Below are positions 9,301-38,735 of a stretch of 64,000 bases of DNA, one piece after another; within the stretch, counting starts at the first letter, position 1; the number at the start of each line of letters is the position of its first letter. Source of the stretch: Littorina saxatilis (taxonomy: Eukaryota; Mollusca; Gastropoda; Littorinimorpha; Littorinidae); the NCBI RefSeq assembly GCF_037325665.1, contig NC_090251.1:19255748-19319747 (forward strand), in the 5' to 3' direction. The position numbers and the translations under genes were made by a program. The notes under the pieces were generated by a model, which was not told the DNA's origin, did not search any database, and saw only the letters and a list, made by a program, of their open reading frames with translations.

Positions 9301-10663
9301 ATGGCCATGAATCAAGCTGGCCACGCATACCCAGATATTTTCGAGGAGGAAACCCCTGAGAATGAAGCAACAAATGGAAACATTGCCAGTAACCCACAAG
9401 ACGCAACGGGGAACTTTCGAGAAAAGGAGGATGTTCCCACTAATGAGGACAACAACACCACAACTACTGACAACACCGATGCCGAGTGTCCGTGTGGTGA
9501 AAGGAAAACATGCAAGTCAGTGAAATGTGACAAATGCAGTAGAAAGATTCACTGGAACTGCACAGAACTTCCACTCTACCAACTGTGCGTGCTGGCCAAC
9601 ACTTCAAGGAAGTATACATGTGCTGTGTGTGCAAAACCATTTATCGATGAAAGGATGGAAGAGGAATACACTGCCCAATGCACCGCCTCAAAGACTGTAC
9701 AAAGTTCGGAGACTACACACCACTCCCCGGACAATGTCAGGGACAACTACACAACGCTGCATCAGATGGTACAGTTTAACCATCAAGACATGATGGCAAT
9801 CATGACCAATCTTGCGGAGGGTGTGCGTAATATGACAGATCAAGTACAACGCAACGAGGAGACTGACGAGAGCCGAAACCCTGCCGCTGCTTATCGCAAA
9901 CGCCGTAAAGCCCACACGGAACGCAGGCAAGGATGTCAGCGTCGATGCTGTAACCCACACCCAGCAGTCAGCATGCCAAACAGATGTTGCATTGACTGGC
10001 CTCCCCACCACCACCCCCATTCCCCCTTCATACTCAGAGGCTGTCGATGAAGACAGGGGTTCCTTCATTGACCACTCCACCCTGAAATCAACGAATCAAG
10101 GTTACTGGGGACAAGACGGCACCCACCCTAGTCAACGGGGAACAAGTGTGCTAGCAGCGAACATCGGCCGACATGTGCACGCCCTGTTCTGGACAAAGGC
10201 AGAAAGGCGACCCTACCCGTCTCCACGCCGCTCAACAAACGACGGTAATGACAGGAAACATCACGACACAAGGACGAGCCAACCTGACCACCACCAACAG
10301 CCCAGGCGAAGACGGAAGGACGACAACCAACGCCGCAGCTACCACGACACGCAGACCAACGACTACAACCCGACACACTCCCCGCGTCGTCAGGACGACA
10401 ACCAACGCCGCAGCTACCACGACGCACAGATTAACGACTACGACCCGACACACACCCCGCGTCGTCATGACAACTGGCGACACAGGGATTATCCCCCACA
10501 CAAGGGGAACAGTCGGAGAGACGACTATCACCCTCAACGGTGGGACGACAACTACGCCCACCGCTACCGGCACAACAACTACGCCCACCACAACTGGGAC
10601 GACGACCACACCCACCACCATCAGAGGGAACAACGAAGCCACTACAACAACAGATGGTACTAA
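9301..10663 (+). pseudogene. LINE ORF1: PHD finger plus SGNH esterase remnant
   Basis: The first frame (9301-10050) has a Cys/His-rich PHD finger at residues ~63-110 (CPCGERK, CDKC, HWNC, CAVC), then an acidic, probably coiled region. The reading frame then shifts: 9992-10663 begins near PPSYSEAV and contains GQDGTHPSQRG, the Asp-x-x-His block that ends SGNH/GDSL esterases. It closes in an Arg/His/Asp/Asn-rich tail likely to bind RNA. The front of the esterase (GDS motif) is missing, so the domain is truncated. Such esterases are known from CR1 ORF1 proteins. Confidence 0.7.
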
Positions 10664-10780
10664 CGGCAAGTAAACACATAGAAAGTATGGCAATGTGACA
10701 CTTTAGTCAGAAGGCTTATTATTAGAAGACGATTATTAGGGCAGGGCACCGACGATCTTACATGTGTATAACGTACCAAA

Positions 10781-11411
10781 ATGTGTGCCCATCAAGCTTA
10801 TAGAATCCTATCATGGAACATCAAAGGATATAGAGAGACCATAGATGGCTTGAGGACGAATAAATTGAGGGAACAGCAAATTATAGATAAACTAGTCAAG
10901 TATGATTTTATATGTATGCAAGAAACACACCTAGACAAAGATAACTGTCGGGATGTTTCAATTCCAGGATTTGTACCTGTGCATTACTGTAGAAAGAGAC
11001 GTGCTAGAGCACAAAAAGCATCTGGAGGAATATCTATATATGTGAGGGATGTTATAAAACAACATTGATAATGTGCATGCTCGCCGATCGATGGACGCCT
11101 TAGTCCAAAAAAATGGGCGAAAACTCGTGGATGCCTGCCTGAATAACAACCTGTGTATTCTCAATGGGAGAACAATTGGCGATCTACAGGGAAATTTTAC
11201 TTGTATTACACCGCTTGGAGCGAGTGTTGTCGATTATTTCATATGTTCTAACACACTTTTGAAAGATGTTCATTCCATGACAGTGCATGCCTTATCTCAA
11301 TATTCTGACCACTGTCCATTAGAATTATGTATATATATCTTCCCGTCTGTACAAAAAATAAGGCTGAAGGTTCATTCTCCTTACACTCCACAGAAACAAC
11401 AAACTGCATAA
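10781..11411 (+). pseudogene. LINE ORF2 endonuclease, internally deleted
   Basis: The start of an exonuclease-endonuclease-phosphatase domain is clear: RILSWNIKGYRE and DFICMQETHLDKDN hold the catalytic Asn and Glu. After GGISIYVRDVIKQ the frame stops at 11068. The next frame (11073-11411) carries the C-terminal half, KLVDACLNNNLCILNGR to YSDHCPLE with the catalytic His. The central ~100 residues between these blocks are absent, which indicates a deletion. The LINE cannot cut its own target. Confidence 0.75.
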
Positions 11412-11849
11412 AAACCAAACCCCCGGTCACGGCAGCTGTCTCATATATATATGGACTGAAGAATCAGCAAAACGATTTCAAGCTGCACTGAACATAGCGC
11501 CAGTTCAAACATCTATTTTTAATTTGCAGCAAAAATTAAGCAATATCACCAGCACATGCTCACAGAATACTGATGACACAAACACTCGTGTTGAGGAGCT
11601 CACAAATATTCTCCAGTCGGCTGCCGATATAGCACTAACCTGCCGAACTAAAAAGGCCAACACAAAGAAACGAAGATGGTTTGACAACGAATGTGGCAAA
11701 CAAAGAAAAGAAGTTAGGTCACTCCTAAATGCCCTAAACAGAGACCCCTTCAACCGCGGTGTAAGAGAAAAATATTTTGCACAGAGAAAAAAGTACAACA
11801 GCCAACTACGAAAAAAGAAACTAGCCGCTACAAAACCTCACTGGTCACA

Positions 11850-14085
11850 ATGTTAAATGAAGCAATGGACAAAGACCCTTCCTCTGTATGGAAACTAATT
11901 AAGCAACTCAAGGACTCAGAGTCCGCACACAACCGAAACCAGACGCAAGTGAGTGGAGCCAAATGGATTGCCCACCTTGAGAAGCTGCTCGGTCAAAACA
12001 CCGAGATAGACGGTACCCGTGATTCAATCATGAAAGAAAAGATAGCTCAACAAACACATCAAACAAACCTACTAGATTTTCCAATAACAGACACAGAGAT
12101 AGAAAAGGCTGCTCGACATATAAAGCTGAAAAAATCTCCAGGAATAGACGGTATTACAAATGAAATGATCAAAACAAGTCTCCCTGTATTGAGGCCTATC
12201 ATGATACAACAGCTCTTCAACCAGTTAATACAATATGGAACATATCCCGAACAATGGAAGAAAGGAGTGAATGTGCCCATATTCAAAAACGGAGACCCAC
12301 ACAACACTAGTAACTACAGAGGCGTCACTCTTAACAACACAATGGCAAACTTTTTCTGCCAGGTCATTAACAATAGAATAACAAACTTCCTCGAGAACAA
12401 CAGCCTGCTAGCTAAAGAGCAAGCCGGCTTCAGAAAATCGTCTCGAACGCAAAACCAAGTGTTCATCCTAAAAAAGCTAGTCAATGATACCCTCAGAACT
12501 ACAAATGGCAGACTGTACGGCTGTTTCATTGACTTCGCTAAGGCATTTGACAGTATCTGGCACACAGGATTACTATATAAGATGCATGAGATAGGGATAG
12601 GAGGCAAACTACTGCAAGTTGTGCAAGAAATGTATAATAATGCAACCGTATGCTCAAAGACAGAAGTCGGCCTATCGCGGGAAGTCACAGTAAGAAAAGG
12701 TGTTCTCCAAGGTAATACCCTAAGCCCAACACTGTTTAATATTTTTATTAATGACATAGTTGATAGCTTAAAAGACTGTGACTCCCCAACTGTGGATGAG
12801 GCTGGACTCTTTCCGGTGCCATGCCTAATGTATGCTGACGACATTCAGTGTTATTCTCTCAACTACAAAGAAAGGATTACAGGACAAACTCAACAGCCTC
12901 CATGAATACTGCAATAAATGGGGATTACAAATTAATCGCGAAAAAACAAAGGTGATAGTTTTCTCCAAGCACGAACCCATACTCCCCCTCTTCTTCAAAA
13001 TTGGCGATGCCATAATCAATACTACAGACAACTATAAATATCTCGGCATCATATTCAATAAACGCGGAGACATGAAAATGGCACAGAACCATCTCTCCCG
13101 GCAAGGGAGCAAAGCTCTGCACTCGCTCAAACGAGCAGTACGAACAAAGAACATAAGTGTCCCAGTAATGGCGAAACTCTTTGATACACTAGTTGCACCT
13201 ATTCTGACCTTTGGCTCTGAAATTTGGCTCCCTTACTGCAAAGATATAAACCTAAAGGACACGCAGAACCTTGAGAATAATCTCCTTGAAAAATGTATAA
13301 CGACTGTCCTTCCGCATGAAAACGTACACATGAAATTCTGCAAGCAACTTTTAGGAGTACACAGAAAATCAATGAATTTCCCAGTACTGGCTGAATTGGG
13401 CAGATTTCCGATCAGCACAAAAATATTGGGACAGATCATATCATTTTGGTTACACATCATGGAATCTGACCAACATGGGCTTCTTAGGCAAACTTACTCA
13501 AGCTTTCTCTCACAAGAACATAAAGAGGAAAATAAATGGCTCTTATTTGTACGCGAGTTCCTCACTTCCTCAGGTTTCAAACACGTGTGGCAAAACCAAA
13601 GCACAATACACCCGGCAAGACTGAAACACGCGCTAACAAAACATGTAGAAACTCAATTTGTCAGGCTCCGGAGGACAAAAAAAGAAGGAAACTCATCCAA
13701 ACTACAGTTTTACAAGGGAGTGTCACACGACTACTCTCTACAACCCTATCTTTTGCTAACACAAGAACACAGACAGGCTATGAGCAAACTACGTATAAGT
13801 GCCCATGACTTAGAAATCGAAAAGGGCAGATACACGGGAACACCAAGGGAGGAAAGACTATGCAGAAACTGTGGAGTGGTGGAGGATGAACTTCACTTCC
13901 TTGATTCGTGTACAATGTATGCTCATCTCAGGCAACAGTTATTACCGAATACTTCCACCGGCAGTGATGAAATAAGAGTCAGTTCTTTGTTTACTGACAG
14001 CGACGTCCAAAGGCAATTGGCAAAATATGTGTACGATTGTTTTCAACTACGCAGATGCAATGCGTCTTCCAACTGTCCTCAATAG
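11850..14085 (+). pseudogene. LINE ORF2 reverse transcriptase and zinc knuckle
   Basis: RT motifs appear in order: KKSPGIDGITNEMIK, NYRGVTLNN, AGFRKSSRTQNQ, CFIDFAKAFDSIWH, QGNTLSPTLFNIFINDI, and the catalytic box LMYADDIQ. The frame shifts just after YADD (near 12855). The thumb region continues in 12832-14085 with KWGLQINREKTKVIVFS. It ends with a C-terminal CCHC knuckle, RLCRNCGVVEDELHFLDSC. A preceding frame (11524-11856) holds linker sequence. One to two frameshifts make it non-functional. Confidence 0.85.
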
Positions 14086-14272
14086 CCTAACTTATGCTCA
14101 TCCTCAGGTCCTCCGGCTTTGTTCACCCTGTTCCACTTGGTTTTGTATTTCATGTATGTTATGTTATATTGCTGTTTTTTCCTATAGGCCCTACTTATGT
14201 ATCTTGTATGTGTCAATAGGCTCTGTGCTTTAATGGCAATAAATTCTGATTCTGATTCTGATTCTGATTCTG

Positions 14273-14694
14273 TACTGATTTCCGAATACATTCCGTGTCT
14301 GTCTGACTCCGGCCGCCGATTGTCTGCATGTGTGGGAGCGTGTCTTTGTTTTGCTTGCTTGCTGGCATACAAATAAGTAACATCACAAGGTGCCATCATC
14401 TTTGTCACTTTCGGCACCACGCTTGACTAGGCCTACATTTGTTCTGCTAGCCGCAAGACTCACAACCGAAGTTCCGACTTCCGCCTGCAACCCATGACAC
14501 TGAGGCCGCCCGGGCACTGGGCTGTTCAATACTCGGGGTTTTCTTCACAGATCTTTTCACATTCTCCTTGTCTAACTTGTTTAAACTGTATTTGTTCCTG
14601 TAATGTAAGACGCCGATGTGGTTTAACAAACAAAACTTCCAGACTGAGTTCATACGTGCTACCACAATACCGCTCAGTATTTCGCCGGTGTAGC
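14273..14694. other. Spacer between LINE and MITE
   Basis: Nothing recognised beyond short open frames without family features. Confidence 0.3.
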
Positions 14695-16106
14695 GATGTC
14701 AGATTTCTTCCTCTGTCACCTTTCTGATTCGGCCTCGTTGATCTTGTGTAAACTCCACACTGAACAAAAATTGAAACACCCTTCGATAGTACTGACGATG
14801 GACCTTGGGTACTTTACATTCATAGGATCAAATTTGTCCATCTAGTTTTTAAATTTAAACTTAGATATATATATATTCATCCTAAAATGTTTCCCTACTC
14901 ATTCAAGGGACGTAACCACGTACTCGGTATGTTGGGCGCAAAGTAAGAATCCGGGGCAGAGTTGGAATAATCGGGATTTCCCGAAACCTCATTTGATTTC
15001 CAACAAAGCGCCGCATTTCCGGAAACGAGCTGCCTCGTCACGTTCTGGAAATGGCAACCCTTCGACTGGCACAAAAAGGTATACCCTTTTCACAGGTCAT
15101 GAATGATGCATATGAAAAAGCAAGGTCTTATACAGGGGAAGTCTTGAACTGTGTAACAATTCTCTCAGTGACACTCAGCGCATGCAGCTAGCTAGTTGCT
15201 GCTGTCTCGATCTTTTTTTTCTCAGAGTAGAGTGTTACTGAGTCTGTTACAACAGGCTGAAATCATCTTTAATTTGAATCAACATTTTGCCGGCAACAAT
15301 CGATCACATCAATATTGCGCACAGACTTGCACATCACGTTTTAAGAGCCTAGATTACCATGCAGTGACAAGAGCCTACTCAGTAAAGGGACGTAATGCTG
15401 TCTCTGCAGCCCAGAGAGATCTCAGTGTGTGAGTTTAATATATAATCAGTTAAGACTGAGTAAAAAATTATTAAAATCGATAGTTACCAGTGAAAAGTAA
15501 TATCGGAACACTCTTGTTGTGTTTTTGTTGTTGTAAAATGTAAGATCTGAAACGTTAAAAATTACGTAAAATTGGTGCGTTTTGGTCGTTGAACTGTGTT
15601 GTTACAGCCCGCCGAAGTTATCAAAAGCGTTTTTGCTTTTCGTAATTCGGTTGGTTTGGTGCGTTATACAATGCATCTGCTTTTTCAAGTCTAAGCATTG
15701 ATCACTTTAAAACACAAGGATCATCATAGGCCATCATGACTTGTTTCATTTTACATCGCATTCTAAGAAAGAGCAGAATTCTCACTATGCGCGCGGTACA
15801 TTTCTAGAATCGCGTAGCGCAAAGTTGGAATTCCTACAATGGCGGCCATTGTTGGAATTCCAACAAAGCGCAGGTCATTTCCGGAAAAGCGCCGATGACG
15901 AGATGGGTCGCAACAGGTACACGTTTTCGAAGAAATCGAATTTTGGGGTGAAATCCACCAATTTTCGTCACATGCAAGAAACTGACATGCTTTTTGTCTT
16001 TAAATAAGTTCACTTCTTTTATTTGGCCAGAACACAACATTTCAGTCTCGAGTATATATCGAGTCGGAAAGGTGACAGAGGCAGAAAGCTGACATCGTTA
16101 CACCGG
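14695..16106. mobile_element. CCGGTGTA MITE carrying a ~1-kb insert
   Basis: The ends CCGGTGTAGCGATGTCAG and its near-complement, with ~40-bp inverted repeats, enclose the same body as 7963-8403 ('cacccttcgata', 'aaaatgtttccct', 'acgttttcgaaga', 'catgcaagaaactgacatgc'). Relative to that copy, about 975 bp (~14937-15913) are extra. The extra part has 'ccaacaaagcgc' and 'atttccgga' blocks at both ends in opposite orientation, so it is probably a second element inserted inside. Confidence 0.7.
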
Positions 16107-17371
16107 CGCCTCTCTCAGTCTATACTGACGCACGCACGCACACACACACACACCAGTCGTCAAATAGCCGCCTATCCTACTGCAAGCAAGGTTCCGGTTG
16201 CCTTAGTCAGTTGGTCATCACTGACTTAATGTCACACCTTTACATAAGCCCATAGGCATAGGTATTTCTCACTGCACAGAAGCGTCACTCAAACCCTTGT
16301 GCTTTGTTCAAACTGCCCGTGTCGCCCGCAAGCGCTATGAGTCAGATGAGCTGTCACCTGTGTCGCCAACATCAGCTACTGAACGCAGTGGATACCAACA
16401 GGGACTTTCCCTTCAACACAGAAGAGTTCTCCGTCCGTCTGCCTCCTCTGACACCGGCACATTTGAATCCTGTCACCATGAATCACCAATTAAGCTGACT
16501 GCGGAAAATTAGAGTGTATATATACACGTTGCGCAAAATAAGGTGTTCTTCTTTAGCTACATCTCCAGTCCTCCTTCCGCGTTGTCAGCTATCGGCTTGC
16601 AGGTGAGATTTGTACCTGAACAGGTGTGAGTAACTTGCCAGACCATTAATTTGTTCCCATTGCGCAGTGGCTATACACTCCGAGTGTACACAGATTCCCA
16701 TCCCTGCATGTATACACTCCGACAATAAGACAATAAGTCTATGAGTTATGCTTTGTAACAAAGCGTTCAATGAGAGGGGAACTATTAAAATTTATAAAAC
16801 TTTAAAAGGCTTTCATTCTCTTTGATTTAGGGTTAAAAGTATTCATATCAACTAGTTCAATGTCGAACTTTAAGAAATTGGAACAACACTTAAAATCAAG
16901 GTAGAAACAAAATGAAATAAACTGCAGAAGTAGATGTGTCAAACTGTTTGTGACTGGCTGATGAACAACTTCAACTTGTAACGAGGCATTTTTGTCGGAG
17001 TATGTTATGTACAGGCTTGAAATGAAAATCATGTGTGTGTAATTTTTTTGTAAAGCCTTTGCATTGATGTAAGTTGTAACCAGGAAATACGATTATGATG
17101 CGAGAAATATAATGTAACTAACAAAGTCAACTACCCTGTCTTGAAGTGTACGCATACATGTGAGTATATTTCAAAGCAGGGTTTTAATAATTTTACAGTT
17201 CAAATGAATAGTAAACCACAATTACCCTAACTCTATAATAAACTCTAAGGCTATCGATAAAAATTATAAGTTATAACAAACAGAAATGGTGTAGAAGTGC
17301 TTATTCAATGTTTAACTGTATGGCCTGTTAATTAATTAGTGTTATCATTAGGAATTCATTTATAGGCCTAA
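16107..17371. other. Intergenic stretch
   Basis: No supported gene. A short frame at 16297-16512 (plus) has codon-like composition (Ser/Pro/His rich) but no family match or splice context, so I do not call it. Confidence 0.3.
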
Positions 17372-17670
17372 GGCCTAAAAAAAAAATAGGTGTGGTTACG
17401 GTAACCCGACCTACCCTATTTTTTGGGGCCGACCCAATAACTTTTTATTATATTTGTCAAAAAAATACCAAAAAAAACCAAGTAAACGAGTGCAGAAAAC
17501 GCAATGAAAGCGAAAGCGCCCGAGTCGCACACTTATTTCCCTGTCAAGTAGGTTTAATTTGTACACATTAGAAAAAAAGGTTTAAAAAAAAAAAAGTGAT
17601 TGCCTACCTTCCTACCCTATTTTTTTGGCTATGTTACCGTAACCACACCTATTATTTTTTTTGGCCTAAA
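17372..17670. mobile_element. MITE with AGGTGTGGTTACGGTAAC inverted repeats
   Basis: The left end 'ggcctaaaaaaaaaataggtg' followed by 'tggttacggtaac' is mirrored at the right end. The interior is ~220 bp, AT-rich and non-coding. Confidence 0.8.
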
Positions 17671-18021
17671 TCAAATGATGTTCATGTCAATTCAGAATGT
17701 TTAAAATGTTGTCATTATTGTCAGAGTCAGACTCAGAGGTGCACTCAGATTGCTGACATAACATGTTGAAATGTGTACACTGTAAATGTAATGAAAAGTT
17801 GTGATGTGGGCCTTTTTTTTCGTCGTTCTAAAATGCCTTTGATGTTTTCCTGCCAAAGCTGCATCACAAGATATGTCGACGGCAAGAGTTGAAAAAACCA
17901 ATTTGACCATATAAATTTACACTACAGGTGGTCATGTCAAATAAATACATGTAGTACTAGTAGTGATGTACTACCCATGGCACATACCTGTGAAATATGA
18001 ACAAATCTTATTGTTTCAGCT

Positions 18022-34225
<16,204 letters not shown>

Positions 34226-36761
34226 TCAACTTTCTGCTACTGCTGGCCTGTTCACCCATTTCGTCAAACTGTGTGTTTGTACTTTGAAGACAAAATTAAT
34301 GCTTTGAGGAGAGGAAGGTGTTAAAATAAAACAAGCATGCTGCTGGTTCTGTGTCGCGGAACTCATTCCTCACTGAGGCGGCAATCATGCTAACACTAAC
34401 AGCACACAGTTCACTGCCTTCATCCCAGTGCTCAGGGCCTTGTGCGTAAAGTTGTCAGCCGTTTGGATTTCTCTTGATTCACACTGATGTACATTTTGAT
34501 GTTGTATCTGAGTATTTTGTTTTCTGTTTTTGTGATTGACTGGGTGCGAAGCTTTTAATATTTTTGTACCCCTTATTTTTCATGAATAATGCTGCTTAGC
34601 TGGAGTTTCTCTTTCTGCTTAACGAATATGTTTGCATGTTGTCTTATTTTATTTTATTTTATCTTTTAACACCAGAGCCAGTAGCAGGGGAATGTTGTAT
34701 TTGATTGTTGTCTCCCCTGCCACCTACACTCTTAGAAATGAAATAAGTTCTGAACTAAGACAGTTACAGCTGTCAAACATGGCATGATCAAACATGATCA
34801 AACTTGATGTTTTGTAAATCAATATTACATTAAAGAAAAGAAGAATGTAACCTACAAAAACAGGTGGCTAGGTCAGGGCAACTAGTCAGACAATAGTGTT
34901 GTAAGTTCAAGTGTAACATAGCAATCACTATTGTTCTAGAGCATGACTTCAATATCTCATTTTTATATGTCTCCATTGTACCAGGGTTTTCATGTGCACT
35001 GTCACATTTTGCACAATTTTAAGACCAATTTGAAAGCACTTGTGGTTCATTTTTGTTTTTTGATGCATTTTCCAAAAATAATGGCTCAAGTGAATTCATG
35101 AAGTTAAATGTGCATGTGGTTTTTTGTTGGTTTTTTATTTTATAGCTGTCAAATAGAGGCTTCAAATGTTTTACATTTGCTGTGGTAAAGAAATACAGTG
35201 GCATGGTAATACATTGTGTTCCGTGCTGGGAGAGAACTTATTTTTCTCCATTTTAGCTAGCACTCCGTTGTGGTAATCTATAGTGCAATGTGTATATTTA
35301 TGTTGATCAAGATGGACGACTATGGCTGCAATCAGAAATGGCTTTGTGTGTTTGTGAAGACACGTTGAGCAGGTTTGTGAAGATATTTCCTGTCTTTTCT
35401 AGTCAGCGAATGTCGAAGTTAGGGTGTGTGTGTATCTAGGTGTCTGTGTGTACAAATATCATTTTCACGAATTATGAATTTTCTTGTACAATCTTAAACT
35501 TTTTTAAAGCCTGATGCATGTTGATAATATATTATTCTGTCTATGCTACAAACACAAAACATCATTTTATGTTTTACAGTGCTGTTGTACAAGTGTTATA
35601 TTCATACTAGGGAAAGATGGTAGATTTGACGTAAGTTGCATGAAAAAGAAAGGTAATTTAGGGAAAGAGAGAGCGTGCAGACACTTCCTCAAGTACTTTT
35701 GGCTCTTTCTTGGGTCTGTTTTATGATTCAGTTTTTCCTTTCCCTTTCTCCTTTCTTGTGGGGGAAGGGGAGGAGGTATTGTTGTATAAGTATTATCATT
35801 CCAGGTTCAGTATGTGTATTGTTCTTGTGTATTTTACAATGTATTTTCACAGTTCATGTACATCGCAATTTTACCTATTGTGAATATGCAATCAAGAAGT
35901 GTTGGTGTTTTACTGACTATCAATGGCAAATGACAACCCATGGTCGCTCATGTGGGTGGTTTTTTATGGTTTAATTTTCTAAATGAAATTAAATGGGTTG
36001 GATGGGTAGGAAAGCCGGAGACTTGCCTGTGAGTAACTGCGCGTATTGAGATTACAGAATTAAGAAAATGGCTGTGTCCCCCATCTCCACAATATATGGA
36101 TGTAACCGAGTGCCGAAACACCACAATCACCTTTGGAGGCGAAGTCCAATCAAACAGGATTGAGAACTTTAGAGCTTATTTCTAAGCCCTATAAAAACTG
36201 TTATGCATTCGCAAAGGAATCCATGAACATACAGAGAGACAAAAGCCGCCAGACCCCATCACAAACAGAACTCTACAATCCACAGGTGTTGCCTTGCGAG
36301 CTATAAATAGCTCACAACTTCTAAGGCGAACAACTCTGCAGAGTCTGCTGTGAAGGGCGACGGTAGTCTCCCTGTCACATGGAGGTTCAGGGGAAAAAAC
36401 CACTTGAAACCTCCAGGAATCTGAGCAAATAAAGGCTTGCAAGGAAAGTAAATTTACAGAGGTTATTAACCTCATGCCTCCCAGAGTGCACAATATTGCC
36501 GACTGGAGAACCTTTATGCAGATCTTGGAAACCAATGCAAAAACCCCATGCATTTCACTTTGGCTTTCAAATGATCTACAATTGCTATGTGTTGCATTTC
36601 TGTTTCTACCCGCTTCCTGCGAGGTTTGAAGATTTAGTATTGGGATACTCGCTGTGGTTACTTTGCTACCATTTATTAAACGTTGAAATTGACGGAGTTA
36701 CTTCCTATGTCAATTGGGAGCTGCTTTGGTGACAGCTTCACTCTGTGCGAGAGGCAAAGGG
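34226..36761 (+). other. Tetraspanin 3' UTR and following spacer
   Basis: An AATAAA at 34325-34330 is the nearest polyadenylation signal candidate, ~100 nt after the stop; a longer 3' UTR is possible. No other gene is supported. A dispersed repeat copy lies at 36595-36735. Confidence 0.45.
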
Positions 36762-38735
36762 TTAAAGGTACTGAACTTGTCAGATCCAGGTGCACGGAGC
36801 CCCTGGGGCTTTTAGTCATACCTCAGGCAGCTATCCGTTAGAAGAACTACCAAGTTTCATTGACTTGCACCCAAAGAGTCAAGAACTGCGATTAAATTAC
36901 ATATTCTTACTCCAATTCTTATGAATGCATTGACTTCAGTCTCACATGCTAGATGTCGAAAAAACCACTCAAATTACCTGCCCTTAGTAGGGTGGTAACC
37001 AAGCTAAAAGCGACGCCATAGCCGTTGCTATGGCCTGACCTTGCTCAGTTACCCACAACACCCTGCGCACCACGTGAGCGCCAGCATTCGTAATAATCAT
37101 TCTCGACTTTCGACAACACACGGTGGACGTGTCGATTTTTGTCACTCACTTTTGGCCTTCGCATGCCGGCTTGTCCGTGAGACTAGCTGGTTCTTGTGGG
37201 TCTACCTGTCCATCTACCTTTTGGTGAGATCTTTCCTTTTTTCTTTGATGGTAGCTTTGTTTTGAACAGGCACGCAGAGGTTTTTCGTTCTGGGTGACTG
37301 TTTTTCGCCGGTCTTAAAATGGCCCACAACAAAGCTAATCTTGGCGCGAGACTGGAAGGTGACAAGGCTCTTAGCCCGGTTAAGAAAACTAAACCTAAGA
37401 GTAAGCCTAAGAACGTTGATTTGCCTATTATGCGGGTCGTAGATCCGTCAAACAGCACTTCTTTTGATGTTCCTATCCCTCCGAGGGCGGGTTCAGTTCT
37501 TTCACAGCTCGCTTCCCCCGTTGGGGGGTAATCAGCCGGGGCCTTCGGCCTTTAGGCTCCTTATAGACTGAATTGTTGGGTGGCTATTCTTTCCCCTTTC
37601 TCTGTGTAAGGGGAATCAGTCATTGTCCTCCTTTTGAGGGGGACGTAACGATGTTTTGTGTCTTTATTCTCAGCTGTTTCAGGCGCGATAGGCGGTTCCC
37701 GCCCTCTCGTTCTTCAGCTTCGCACTGTGGTCTAGTGCAAATGGCCTGTTCGGTTCAGCCTGTTTTTGCCTCTGTGCCGTGTTGCGTTCTGGTCGCCTAG
37801 GCGAAGTTTTGCAAACGGCTTACTGGAGATCAGACGATGTGTTCATCAGTTTCTATCTTCGGGATATCTCCTGCACGCGGCTAGTCGGCTCCAGTGCATT
37901 GCCGGCTTTAGTTGCTGCAGGGCAGGTCCTTACAAGGACATAAGTAGGTTCCCTCCACCTTTAGGAGGAATCTGCATTCATAAGAATTGGAGTAAGAATA
38001 TGTAATTTAATGGAAAATGTTTAAGTAAATTTTCATTTGATTAATATACTTACCCAATTCTTATAGTTAATACCCTCCCATCCATCCCCGCTGTCTTATA
38101 TCCTTGGGGTGTTTTAATAGTCTCGAATGATTATTACGGATGCTGGCGCTCACGTGGTGCGCAGGGTGTTGTGGGTAACTGAGCAAGGTCAGGCCATAGC
38201 AACGGCTATGGCGTCGCTTTTAGCTTGGTTACCACCCTACTAAGGGCAGGTAATTTGAGTGGTTTTTTCGACATCTAGCATGTGAGACTGAAGTCAATGC
38301 ATTCATAAGAATTGGGCAAGTATATTAATCAAATGAAAATTTACCTAAAAATTTTCCATTTTTTTACGAATTAATTTCGTACTCGGACCCGGCTGGTCTT
38401 GACCTATTTTTGGATCTAAATTTAGATCAGGTAGATCACCACATCATGCACAAAAAGACACGTCACTAGCAAACTATGTCAGACATCATCATGAGTTTGT
38501 GTAAAACAAAATGGAGGCCGGAATCACTCAGTTGAATCGAACTCCGACCAAACACCACGTAATAACTAGGTTAATTTATGCACTCGCGTGAACAAGAAAC
38601 TGTTGAGCTTCACAGATGTCGTCGTTGGGTAGTTTTGGGTTTGTTTTACTACCATAGGAGGATTTTTGAACTGTAAATGCACTCAGCTGCAACAAAAACG
38701 CAAAACGAAGGCTGTGAGCTGCACTGTGCCTTTAA
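36762..38735. mobile_element. TTAA-flanked MITE split by a DIRS derivative
   Basis: The ends TTAAAGGTACTGAA (36762) and CAGTGCCTTTAA-type complement (to 38735) define a ~500-bp element whose intact, inverted sister is at 55629-56135. Colinear sequence stops at 36890 and resumes at 38358. The TTAA ends suggest a piggyBac- or Kolobok-type mover. Confidence 0.85.
36891..38358 (+). mobile_element. Short non-autonomous DIRS derivative (fossil)
   Basis: About 1.47 kb. Left and right inverted terminal repeats (about 36891-37110 and 38127-38358, 'ggctatggcgtcgctttta' present in both orientations) flank a gag start (MAHNKANLGARLEGDKA at 37319), a piece of recombinase 3' end ('tactggagatcagacgatgt' at ~37822), and an internal complementary region at ~37983-38065. 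The middle is deleted, so it depends on other DIRS copies. It is fossil, and its repeats look nearly identical. Confidence 0.85.

Larger units (their letters stand above)
8971..14272 (+). mobile_element. CR1-group LINE retrotransposon, near full length, decayed
   Basis: A non-LTR element copied by target-primed reverse transcription. The order is a tandem 5' UTR unit, ORF1 (PHD finger, then esterase remnant), ORF2 (apurinic-type endonuclease, reverse transcriptase, C-terminal zinc knuckle), a short 3' UTR and a tail of repeated ATTCTG (14243-14272). The PHD plus SGNH-esterase ORF1 points to the CR1/L2 group. ORF1 and ORF2 each carry frameshifts, and the endonuclease has lost its centre, so it is dead. 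No target-site duplication was identified. Confidence 0.85.

Noticed and set aside
9301-10050. Host PHD-finger protein gene
   Set aside because: Followed by endonuclease and reverse transcriptase in LINE order, so it is LINE ORF1.
10173-10673. Thr-rich 166-residue frame and its Val-rich complement
   Set aside because: Alternate frames of the Arg/His/Asp-rich ORF1 tail of the LINE.
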